NCBI GenBank assembly: GCA_009801015.1
Contig: VHZZ01000069.1
Coordinates: forward strand, 124,818-157,538
Origin: Silene noctiflora
Lineage: Eukaryota; Streptophyta; Magnoliopsida; Caryophyllales; Caryophyllaceae
Direction: 5' to 3'
DNA: 32,721 bases
The first letter of the stretch is position 1, and every line of letters starts with the position of its first letter. Below are positions 20,893-32,721 of this stretch, one piece after another. The notes beneath the pieces were generated by a model, which was not told the origin of the DNA, searched no databases, and was given only the letters and a program-made list of their open reading frames with translations. A program made the translations under genes and the position numbers.

Positions 20893-22834
20893 CTGCTTCT
20901 AGAGAGTATATGGAGAGATTTAGTAGAATACTCATCATGCTAAATGTGGAAGATAAAACCTTCAATAAAGATCGTAATATAAAACTTAATGCCACAAATA
21001 AAGTTCACTAAACAATCTCTAATTATTTCTATTTGTCTAACTAAACAATTGTTCTCGAAAAAGGGGGAGAATGAAAAGGAAATCACAATCCTCGAAGCAC
21101 CCCGAAAACCTTGAGAGGGTGTGAGCTGATGTCTACCCCGACAAAACATCTAAAAGATGATTTAATGTAAACAACCAAAGAAGGGAAGTCCCACACCAAC
21201 ATGGGCAATATAAACCTTCAAGTAACAGGAAACAATTACTACTCCAAGTAAAACCACTTTGTAAGAAGAAAACCCCTTCACAAAATTCCAACAACTTTGT
21301 TGATAAAAGAGAGGAGGAAGGCAGCGTTAAAAGAAGAGGCTTGAATGACTTAAAGGCTGAACACAAAGACAAATTATATAATATGTACTGATTATGGAAA
21401 CATCAAAATTATGTTTGCCCAAGCAGAACAAACTCGAGTCTCATTTTAAAATATGAGTCAGCAAATTTGGCTTAAAGGTTTGATCAAGGTGTCAATATGG
21501 CGGTTGAATAGCAATTAGCATTGGTGCATTCATGCATTGGAACTAATTCCTAATTCCAAGCATCTATATCTTAGTTAATCAAAGCACGCCTAAGCTCATA
21601 GTTGAGTGTGGCACTAACCATATGCCCACATCGCGACGCCTTGTAGGTAAGGAGCAACTAGCGAGTTGCACTATTGTGCAATTTAATAACTTCTTTGAAA
21701 GCATATTACCACAATTTTTTTTTTTGACAACGAAAAATAAAATAAAATTGTACGGACTACGGAGTATATTTGTAGTTTAAACTTTAAAATACAATTGTGT
21801 TTGCAAATAAAAGGTCGCCTTGTGTCTATGGGCAGTTGCACACGTCTTGCACCACGCCCTTTCTTAAAACAAAGAAATCTACGTGTTAATTTGTACCTCT
21901 AAGCCTTCATTTCATGCCTTAATTCCTGTTTTTGAAAGTTTTTTTGGTCAGTGTAACACTATTGCCCCAGCATTCCGCATGATGCGTTCATGTGGCCTAC
22001 ATAGATTAGAAGCGAGGGATTTATAAGTTCAGTCGTGCCTCTACCCTAGCAACACTTGGGTAGACAAGGGTTACAACTTACAACCCACTCGTACCGGTAT
22101 TGAACAAAAACAGCTCTACAAATCTTCGGGATTGAAGGTTTCATCACAATACTATAATTCATGTACTTGCCACACAAAGTTTCAATGAATTCAATATCTG
22201 GATGAATAGTCCAAGTGTCCAACATACATCCAAAACTATATATGCATCAGAAATTACCGGGAAACAGCCACGCAGCGACTTGATTCGACAAAAACAAAAC
22301 TAAACAAAACAAAAACCGAAATAAGGACAATGGAAGGAGAAAAATCCCAAATAGGATGTTGATAGCAGCTCTGATGAATCAGCTATTCTACCAACAATCA
22401 TCATCCATTATTCTCCTTTAGTAATGCAGCTAATCTTAATATAACCGTAGCGAAATCGACACAGGGTTATACAAACACAGGGCAATTATCAGCAATTAAC
22501 ATACTTCTACTTCCAAATTCCTCAATTTCATACCACACTAAACTAAACTAACAATTTCTTCAATCAAATGAATTAACATCACAACTAAACAACCTAATTA
22601 GATCATAAACATGAAATTTAAGTACAAAAATGCAAGAATTAAGAAAACCCATTACATATAAACCCAAAATACACAGAAAGATTGAATCTTTTTATCAAAG
22701 ATTGTAACTTTAATAATCCAGAATCATAATAACAATCAATTGCTAAAAACCATGATCAAATTCTGAAAAAACAACCGAGAAATGAGAGAATGAAAAGCAA
22801 TAATGAGAAAATTAAAAAAAGAAGAAGAAGAAAC
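20893..22834 (-). other. Probable leader intron of the 95-aa gene
   Basis: On the minus strand the donor TTATTTCAG|GTTTCTTC gives an intron start at 22834, matching the PPR leader donor. An acceptor TCTAGAAGCAG ends at 20893, about 10 nt before the ATG (a second AG lies at 20886). The leader exon would then be about 22835-22930. The 3' part (20893-21533) is unique; the rest is copy B of the duplicated block. This is inferred from splice motifs and from the homology with the PPR gene. Confidence 0.5.
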
Positions 22835-22940
22835 CTGAAATAACATGTGAAGAATTTGGCTGCTCAAATTCTTCTCTATGTAATTGTTTTGGTTGACAGT
22901 CAATTTTGAAGAGTTTTCTCCAAGTTACCCGTTTTTTTTT
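21534..22940 (-). repeat. Duplicated leader/promoter block, copy B (95-aa gene side)
   Basis: This is homologous to 15784-17470, in the same orientation and order. It starts with 'ggaactaattcctaattcca' followed by 'agcatctatatcttagtta' and ends with 'gagttttctccaagttaccc' and a T-run. It lacks the MITE present in copy A, and it has its own short insertion near 21715-21760 that includes a T-run and 'ctacggagta'. The homology stops at the T-run on the promoter side, so at most a short piece of upstream promoter was copied. Confidence 0.92.
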
Positions 22941-23572
22941 TTTTTTCTTGAATATTGGGATTTTTATTGGGTACGTCTACACCTGGTAAACGAGTCAATT
23001 GGATCGGTTAATTTCGGATTGACAAGAGTTTGGGTCTAGTTGAGCCATTTTGGGTTCGATTGTTATCAAGTTATTATGGATAAAAATCAGTTTGCGATAA
23101 TATACATTCAGGTCGGGTTATATTGGTTGAGTCAATTTAGACTCGGGTCAAAATCAAATTTAGAGTTCGAGTGTCGGATTGAGTTAATTTTGTCAGGTCT
23201 AAATTCATCTGGAATTTTTCGGAATTTAATATATACCCTCATTTTTCAAAATTATGCAATACGACGTAGTATACCCCTAAACTCAATTTTATTTGTTTTA
23301 AAAATAGACAAATGATCAGAGTTTGTTTTTTTAAGGGTAAAACTTTGTCGTTTAAAGTTGTCTATTGATGAGTAAACAATAACGATAATGATAATATGAT
23401 ATACTTTATTTTTTCACAGTAAGTTTTGCTCATAACCCTAGTAAGTTACCACAAATGGGTGTTATACACCGTCACCCAAAACAAAGTGTTGGGTTGAACA
23501 ATTTTACAATCTCGCTCTAAATTATTTTCATTTATAACGATTGTAAATTTTTTAATTTTCGGTAAAAGTTTA

Positions 23573-23665
23573 TAAAAGCCAATATGGGCCATGCTAAGAC
23601 GCATAACTTATTCTACTTGTGGGCTAGTTATCAAAGACGTATTCTTTTCCTTGGGCCAAATTTAG
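23573..23665 (+). repeat. Dispersed repeat, copy 2 of 2
   Basis: This pairs with 20286-20385 through 'aaagcc.atatg.g.catgctaa' and 'gcataacttattctacttg'. It lies about 640 bp beyond the outer end of leader copy B. The pair is direct, 3.3 kb apart. Confidence 0.65.
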
Positions 23666-24108
23666 TAAATTTGGCATCGTATTTTCTTTTTGTTTCGTTT
23701 TTAGACGATTACGTAGGTAAGATTGTGACCGTTTTGTCTATGTATTTAATTCGTTTTAAATTAATGACGAATATAAATGTCTTAAATAAAAACTTATGAT
23801 ATATGGTTTAGGTTCACAAAGCAAAATATGTGGGTTCGGTTAATCGGTTGATGAACTATTTGTAGCCGAGACAAACACAACCCAAGATTATTAGCTAGTT
23901 AAGTCTAGTGTATTGGTTCAATGATTAAAAAATTACGATTAAAAATACCACAATATTTGAATTAATCCCAATTGTCCTACAATTTCAGTCTAATAACCTT
24001 AGATTTGGACAATTTACCAATTTTGATGATCACTTTAACTCGGATTAGTACTCTATATTTACAATTTCTGTTTAATATTTAAATCTGATTCATCTCTCTT
24101 TTCTCACA

Positions 24109-24273
24109 CGTCAAAAAGCTGAAAACGGATAGTGTCCTTCTCACAATAAGGCAAGTGGAAGGGCAAGTGGAATGGCAAGTGGGGGAGAAATGGAGCATCC
24201 CATAAATAGTGTCACTTGCATATTATCCGTTTTCAGCTTGTGACGGATAATGCCTTTTCAATGAAAATCTATG
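24109..24273 (-). mobile_element. Mutator-like MITE, copy 1 of the 24-31 kb family
   Basis: The inner arms 'aagctgaaaacggatagtgt' and 'attatccgttttcagcttgt' form a long palindrome around a core with 'ctcacaataaggcaagtgg'. The right edge (ttttcaatgaaaatctatg) is the inverse of the family start (cacaaattctcattgaa). It lies in the minus orientation. No target duplication was fixed, so the left limit is approximate. Confidence 0.7.
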
Positions 24274-24581
24274 TACCTTCTTTATTCCTCTCAGAAAATT
24301 ACGTGGAACTATATACGACGGAGTATAATTTTCTTATCACAGTTTTTCCTAAACAACGTAAACAGTCAAAATTTTAAACACTGAATGATAATGCGGAGGT
24401 GAAATAATAAATTATCTTATTAAAGTAAATACATGTGTTTTTTAGAAGGACGTTCTTCTTACATTTAAAGAAGGAGGATTAAACTGAAAATGGGGAGGAT
24501 GGTCCTTTTCCTTCAAGTGTGAGGAGGACATCCTCCCGGAAGACACAAATATTTCTCGTATAGTAGTTTAGATGGCATAAT

Positions 24582-24768
24582 CACAAATTCTCATTGAAGA
24601 CGGACACTATCCGTCACGAGTTGAAGACAAATAGTACCCATCTCACAATATGCAAGTCACACTATCCATGGGGTGCTCCATTTCTCCTCCACTTACCTAA
24701 TTGTGAAAGGGGTACTATCCGCCTTCAACTTGTAACGATCGAACACGTCTTGTTTATCTCGACGAAAT
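24582..24768 (+). mobile_element. Mutator-like MITE, copy 2
   Basis: It starts 'cacaaattctcattgaagac', then 'actatccgtcacgagttgaa', and returns through 'actatccgccttcaacttgt'. The flanks tggcataat (24573-24581) and gggcagaat (24769-24777) agree at 7 of 9 positions and may be an aged 9-bp target duplication. Confidence 0.7.
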
Positions 24769-24789
24769 GGGCAGAATAGCTATTTCATT

Positions 24790-24967
24790 CAGAGGCGAGG
24801 CCAGGATTTCGATTTCGGTGTAGTCAAATATATATTCAAGGTAAAATGTATAGAGAATTAGTGTGAAAGTAGTAAATATTGGTGTAACACATCACGAAAT
24901 TCTAACCGAATTTTTTACTTTTGGTGTAACGGCTGCTACACCACGGCCTATAGTGGCCTCGCCCCTG
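24790..24967. mobile_element. hAT-like short element
   Basis: The ends are inverse: CAGAGGCGAGGCCAGGAT on the left and TATAGTGGCCTCGCCCCTG on the right. Plant hAT elements often begin CAGGGGCGGAGCCA. The interior has a 'ggtgtaac' phrase twice and no coding capacity. The flanking 8-mers do not match well, so the element is old or the ends are off by a base or two. Confidence 0.6.
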
Positions 24968-25212
24968 ATTCGAATGCCAAAGATTCTTACCCTATTCAAT
25001 AGTTTTTCCATGGCGTCCCTTGCAATTACATACCGGGCATGAGTGGTTACATTGCCAAATTAATAGTCTTTTTTGAAATATAGGTACAAACCAAAGATAA
25101 AGTCCGTCGTCGTCAGAAGCAAGACGCTTTATGACATAATAAGGGTGCACCCATAGTGAAGGAAATATAAGGTGTAAAGTGAGGTTAAAGCAACAATGCA
25201 ATCCCATAGAAG

Positions 25213-25398
25213 GGCAATTCTCATTTGTGACGGAAGGTATCCGTCACTTTGAGAAGACGGGTACCAAATTGTGAGACAAAAGACCCATGAGAGGAGACAG
25301 GAAAGCAAGTGGAGGGGTGCCCCACCTTTTGCTTTATTCATTTTGTGAGTGGCATTACCCGTCACAAATACCGACCCGTCACAAGGGAGACGCTTTGC
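25213..25398 (+). mobile_element. Mutator-like MITE, copy 3 (second subtype)
   Basis: The ends are 'ggcaattctcatttgtgacg' and, inverted, 'gcaaagcgtctcccttgtga'. The flanking 9-mers are identical: ccatagaag at 25204-25212 and 25399-25407 (10 identical bases if the preceding c is counted). A 9-bp target duplication is the mark of Mutator-type transposition. The core keeps 'agcaagtggaggggtgcccc'. Confidence 0.85.
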
Positions 25399-25526
25399 CC
25401 ATAGAAGTAGTCCCTAATAATTCCATCACGTTTGTCCAACTTTTTGTTTCCCTTAATTCTGCTTTATATGATGATTAACTGTTGCTCTTCGGACCTTTGC
25501 TGTGACGCAACACTTGTAGGGTACAT

Positions 25527-25550
25527 GCCATTGCCATTGCCATTGCCATT
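25527..25550. repeat. Hexamer microsatellite (GCCATT)4
   Basis: Four successive copies of gccatt. It overlaps short ORFs on the minus strand that read MAMAMAMA, which is an effect of the repeat and not a gene. Confidence 0.9.
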
Positions 25551-25586
25551 TTCCCATAATTTACCTTCCAATTTTCCATAATGAAA

Positions 25587-25785
25587 CCCAAATTCTCATA
25601 TTGAAGACGGACACTATCTATCACAAGATGAAGATAGATAATGCCCCTCTCACAATATACAAGTGACGCCAAATATGGATGCTCCATTTTCCATCCACTT
25701 GTCCTCCCACTTGCTTTATTGTGAGAGGGATATTATCCGTTTTCAGCTTGTGACCGATAATGTTCGTCACAAGCAAGACACTTTC
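25587..25785 (+). mobile_element. Mutator-like MITE, copy 4
   Basis: It starts 'cccaaattctcatattgaag' and ends 'cacaagcaagacactttc', as the copy at 30140 does. The flanks ataatgaaa (25578-25586) and ctaatgaaa (25786-25794) match at 8 of 9 bases. The interior shows the family's arms (aagatgaagatagataatg / ttatccgttttcagcttgtg) and the 'ctcccacttgctttattgtg' core. Confidence 0.8.
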
Positions 25786-25807
25786 CTAATGAAATATGAT
25801 ATCCAAA

Positions 25808-25920
25808 CAGTGGCGGAGCCAGGATTTGAGCTTAGGGGGGGCGAATGGGTAAAAATATAAGGCACAGAAAAAAATCAAAAATTTTAACTAAAAACTTCGA
25901 AAAATTAGCTGAGACATTAT
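25808..25920 (+). mobile_element. hAT-like element fragment related to 27648-27803
   Basis: It begins CAGTGGCGGAGCCAGGATTT and shares 'aatataag' and 'aaaattttaactaaaaa' with the element at 27648. I could not find the right terminus, so the end given is only the limit of visible similarity. Confidence 0.5.
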
Positions 25921-26170
25921 TTAGCTTAAGGTGAAACTTTGCTTAGACTTTACGTAATTTGCAATTTTGCATGTGAAATACAATCAACTATTTAACATAT
26001 TATATACATGCATGTTTCCTTTGCATATCCTATTTAATTATTAATGGATAAATTATCTGAATTAATCTAAGTGCTTAGTAAAAGACCGTGACAATTATGT
26101 GGTCAGTCAAACATGTATTTGATTATCTCTACGGTTGTCGCCAATCTTATTACCCGACAAAATGATATGT

Positions 26171-26195
26171 TGTTATTATTATTATTATTATTATT
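26171..26195. repeat. (TTA)8 microsatellite
   Basis: An uninterrupted run of eight TTA units begins after 'tg', followed by more AT-rich, loosely trinucleotide sequence up to about 26220. Confidence 0.9.
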
Positions 26196-27647
26196 TAAAA
26201 TAATAAATTAATAATAATTGGTAGTATATGATGTAATACTGTACTAAATCGAAAACGTTATTCGAGTGGGTTTTCCCATTTAAGAGGTTCATTGATAGAC
26301 TTAAAATCTGACTAGTACTTAAAGTGCACTTTCTTTTCTGGTTATCCATGCAAAAGAACTCTACAGTTAAGCGTACTTGACTGAGAGTAATCATGCTGAA
26401 CTCGGGTTGATCTGTGGGCTATGTACACAGCCTGACAAACTACCGTGAGTGACCGCTCCCGACCCTAGCTTTGGGCCGAGGAGTTACATATGAAGTCATA
26501 CAAGAATTGTTATTATCAAAGTAATTATTTTCGGACAAATGATGTGATTACAAAAAAAGTTGACTGAAAATTCAAGGTCAACGGTCAAAGGTTGCACGCT
26601 TAGGATAAATAACGCAGGTAAACAACTTCAACAAAACTTGTTGTTTTATTATAGTCTTTATTATCGTTTCTGGAAGAATTTGAAATTTTCAAACAATATT
26701 TCTCCGTCCTTAGACTTTAAGACTATCCCTATTCCCTTACGCATCATCTTTTCTTTAAGGGATTCTTCTATTCTTTCCCTTTGCAAAATGTGTGGATACT
26801 TAATTTGCATTAATTTAATGTTTATATTAGTCAATTAGGAAAAATCATGCTTGTTTAAGGGAATACGCGTTGAGATCATTTCAACACCCATTTTAATGCA
26901 CTTATATAAAATATTATGTTAATTCTTGTAAAACGACCAACTTAAGACTTGAGAGCTCTTCACATACGTATGAAGTTACCGACTTATCGTAATTCTTATG
27001 TGAGACGGTTTCATAATATAAGACGGTCCACTTTTTTTTTTTAAAACCATTCTTTTATCAACAACAACAAATGAATTATTGTTTCTACAAAATGACCGTC
27101 TTATTCTTAAATTTGTGATATTGTAATAATTATTTTTCAAGTAAAAAGTACATAGTATATTGTAATAAATCTATGGATATTGCATTGTAGTATGATGAAT
27201 GAATAACATAATCATAATTACAAATTCTCGTAAGAGACGTTATCATGATAAGATTATTATAAACCCTCACACATAATTAGTAGTTTGAATCATTCGAGTA
27301 TTGTAATTCAGAATAAAAGAGTAATCGTTATTTTTGTCTTTTATTATCTTAACGTGAAACGATTTATAAAAAAAACTAAATCAGTATCACCATTATTAAT
27401 CGCTGATATATTTTAAATCGGATGATTCAAATTTCAAACCCACAAATAGCGATTATTCTTTTAGTAAGGGTTAAGGGTATTATAATCTTGTTTTCACTCG
27501 TAAGCTTCCTTCTAAAGTTCCAAAGTGAAGACATAATTTGTAAAGTGAAATCATGCAAATAGTTTGGTAGATATATCAAGTATAGTGCGACTAATACAAT
27601 TCGACTACTATTTTCTTGGCATTGACTTTGAATTTATGTTTGGTAAC

Positions 27648-27803
27648 CACTGGCGGAGCCAGAATTTGAGTTTGGGGCGAAAACTTTTAGGGAAACGGAT
27701 AAGTAATAATATAAGGGACACTCGGGAAAAATTCGAAAATTTTAACTAAAAATTCAAAAAACTCAACTGTCGGGGTGGGGGTGGCTCTACCAGACTACCA
27801 CTG
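27648..27803 (+). mobile_element. hAT-like short element with 8-bp target duplication
   Basis: The left end is CACTGGCGGAGCCAG and the right end is CTACCAGACTACCACTG, giving short inverted ends (CACTGGcGG / CAGTGGtAG). The 8-mer ttggtaac flanks it on both sides (27640-27647 and 27804-27811). An 8-bp duplication plus these ends fits the hAT superfamily. Length 156 bp, no coding capacity. Confidence 0.8.
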
Positions 27804-27829
27804 TTGGTAACTAAAACGAGACCCTCTTC

Positions 27830-27992
27830 CTTTGACATGTTCTATGATCCGTTACAAGCTGAAGACGGGTAGTTTCCCTCTCATGTTAAGGCAAGTGGGC
27901 ACCCCGTAGTTGTGTCACTTACATATTGTGAGAGGGACACTATCCGTCTTCAACTTATGACGGATAGTGTCCGTTTTCAATGAGAATTTGTG
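27830..27992 (-). mobile_element. Mutator-like MITE, copy 5
   Basis: Minus orientation. The right edge 'ttttcaatgagaatttgtg' is the exact inverse of the family start. The arms are 'acaagctgaagacgggtag' and 'ctatccgtcttcaactta'. The left limit is approximate, and no target duplication could be fixed. Confidence 0.7.
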
Positions 27993-28040
27993 TTCATCCA
28001 AATATTCCCTTCACCAACTAAGTTATAAATGTAACTTATA

Positions 28041-28248
28041 CTCCCTTCATCTGGTCGTTTGTTGTCCTATTTCATTTTGGAGTGTCTTAGTCAATTGTTA
28101 TCATTTCTATTCTTGGATTGCATTAGATTAACAATTTGATCTTTCACACTCGATTTGGTCAACCTATCATCTTATAATTTAGTACCCTTATACTTCCCTA
28201 GTCTTTGTGCAAAAACCAAAGGATAACAATTGATCGGGACGAAGCGAG
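28041..28248. mobile_element. Stowaway-like MITE, diverged copy
   Basis: It starts CTCCCTTCATCTGGTCGTTT and ends, inverted, as 'ggataacaattgatcggg' then 'acgaagcgag'. The interior follows the copy at 28782 in order (tgtcattt/tatcattt, atttgatctttcacactc, ctttgtgcaaaaacc, aaaggataac). The left flank is ta; the right flank is tc, so the TA duplication has decayed. Confidence 0.75.
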
Positions 28249-28781
28249 TCGAACACAAATGTAAACTCGATAAAGCAGTTTTACACAAAATCAAGGTAAA
28301 GAGTTAGATCCGTTTTACATTACGTCAGTCTAAGACCACCTTACCCAAAACTAATTGTTAATATTTTACCCGTTTATAAAATGCTTTCAATATTTCACCT
28401 GCATTTCATATCATGCAGACAATTGTTTAAGGTTACAGTTAGATTCACATGGATTAGTTTTGGAAACGTTTCATACCTCGTGCTAATATACCACTTAAAA
28501 ATAAGGGTGATAAAATTTGCACTTCTAATCTCTTAGTCACGCTCGAACTGATATCATGTGAAGGATACATCTCAACCAAAGCAAATGATAATTATAACTT
28601 ATAATCAATTTTATATTCTAACAGTGCCAAATAATACTACTCGATATGATAATAATCTTATCATAAAATAAGAATCAACTACTCAAAATCTCCAACTTTT
28701 TTCTTACTTGCTTACCAAATAAAAACTATCACTCTTATGTCAAAAACATAAACTAATAAACAAAAGACTGAAAAGAGTATA

Positions 28782-28978
28782 CTCCCTCCGTCCCGATCAT
28801 TTATTGTCCTTTTTTCATTTTTGGGTGTCTCAATAATTTGTTGTCATTTCTATTTTAGTGGAGTAATTTGATCTTTTATCTTCAATTTAGTCCATTTGTC
28901 AACTTATAATTGATTCTCCCCTCTTCCTCGATCTTTGTGCCAAAATCAAAGGATAACAAATAACGGAGACGGAGGGAG
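28782..28978. mobile_element. Stowaway-like MITE in the kinase promoter
   Basis: The inverted ends CTCCCTCCGTCCCGATCATT and 'taacggagacggagggag' are nearly perfect at the tips, and TA flanks both sides (28780-28781 and 28979-28980). These are the tips of Tc1/mariner-derived Stowaway MITEs (CTCCCTCCGTCC). At 197 bp it is close to the usual size. It ends about 100 bp before the TATA box of the kinase gene. Confidence 0.9.
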
Positions 28979-29081
28979 TACTTTTCATACTTCCTACCAA
29001 ATATTAGAATATAAAAAATATCTAACCCCTCTCATTATATTGACAACACCCCTCAATCTAACTTTTATGAATCTTATAATA

Positions 29082-29233
29082 TATAAAACCCAAATTAAAA
29101 TTCATTGTCACCAACTCCTTTATACACCTTCATATCTTCATTTCTATACCTCCCTTCATTCATTTTTTGATCATACCATAAAATTCAAATATTCCAAAAT
29201 TCCAAAATTAATTGATAAAATTGTTCAAAAAAT
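29082..29233 (+). promoter_or_regulatory. TATA box and 5' leader of the CDPK gene
   Basis: TATAAAA at 29082-29088 (context taatatataaaaccc) lies 146 bp before the ATG. Transcription would start near 29115, giving a leader of about 120 nt that is AC-rich and then AT-rich. The start context aaaaatATGGG has A-rich upstream bases and G at +4, as favoured in plants. Confidence 0.65.

Positions 29234-32721
<3,488 letters not shown>

Larger units (their letters stand above)
22941..29081. other. Gene-free, transposon-rich stretch before the kinase gene
   Basis: No exon series or protein domain could be supported over about 6.1 kb. What can be named is listed separately: five Mutator-like MITEs, three hAT-like elements, two Stowaway-like elements and simple repeats. 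Weaker inverted-repeat units containing 'agacggt' lie at about 26989-27120 and 28270-28353. The parts at about 22.98-23.57, 23.67-24.1, 25.92-26.98 and 27.13-27.63 kb remain unexplained. Confidence 0.6.

Noticed and set aside
23040-23315. A 91-aa frame
   Set aside because: It lies in diffuse GGTT/GGGTC-type repeat DNA with no domain or neighbouring exon.
24594-25860. Several 60-80-aa frames with shared phrases such as CERGTIRLQLVT and CERDIIRFQLVT
   Set aside because: The similarity comes from the MITE copies themselves (translated hairpin arms), so it is not a protein family.
26395-26490. A GC-richer patch with tRNA-like phrases (ctcgggttgatctgtgggct)
   Set aside because: It does not fold into a cloverleaf and has no A and B boxes at proper spacing.

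Overview
This is a stretch of a plant nuclear chromosome, and the gene content points to a eudicot. The genes have many introns with GT-AG borders, flanking DNA is AT-rich, and there is a plant-type tRNA-Phe gene and a dense set of short inverted-repeat transposons. The first gene is of the BRUTUS-LIKE type, a dicot branch of the BRUTUS/HRZ family. Repeats containing 'agacggt..tac' and 'tactccctccg' would fit Caryophyllales, but that placement is only an impression.

Layout. (1) 417-9578, plus strand: a complete 12-exon BRUTUS-LIKE (BTSL) E3 ubiquitin ligase of 1221 aa with three hemerythrin modules, CHY/CTCHY zinc fingers, a RING finger and a C-terminal zinc ribbon. Its intron 1 holds two local duplications, one of which copies the edge of exon 1 with its splice donor. 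(2) 9579-12447: the 3' flank, with a possible 3'-UTR intron that contains a small LTR-type fossil (TRIM), then a tRNA-Phe(GAA) gene at 11753-11825. (3) 12448-14982, minus strand: an intronless PPR-SMR protein with a long intron in its 5' leader (first exon near 17.33-17.45 kb). (4) 20495-20882, minus strand: a two-exon gene for a 95-aa protein of unknown function, which also appears to have a leader intron. (5) 29234 to the window end, plus strand: the 5' part of a calcium-dependent protein kinase of the CPK10/CPK30 type, cut off before its EF-hands. The 17.5-20.3 kb and 23-29 kb stretches hold no convincing gene, but many small mobile elements.

The main results are two. First, BTSL, PPR-SMR and CDPK stand in the same order as I recall for Arabidopsis At1g18910-At1g18900-At1g18890 (BTSL2, PPR, CPK10) and its paralogous block At1g74770-74750-74740. 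This looks like old conserved microsynteny, with the 95-aa gene lying inside it. Second, the promoter, first leader exon and leader intron of the PPR gene are duplicated in front of the 95-aa gene (about 15.78-17.47 kb against 21.53-22.94 kb). Two unrelated coding regions therefore carry homologous leaders and probably homologous promoters.

A family of Mutator-like MITEs of about 160-200 bp, some with clear 9-bp target duplications, is scattered from 16.9 to 30.8 kb. One sits in only one copy of the duplicated leader and two sit in intron 1 of the kinase gene. I see no evidence of an unknown multi-gene system. The genes act in separate processes: iron-deficiency signalling (BTSL), organelle RNA or DNA functions (PPR-SMR), and calcium signalling (CDPK). 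They are neighbours by descent and not an operon-like unit.
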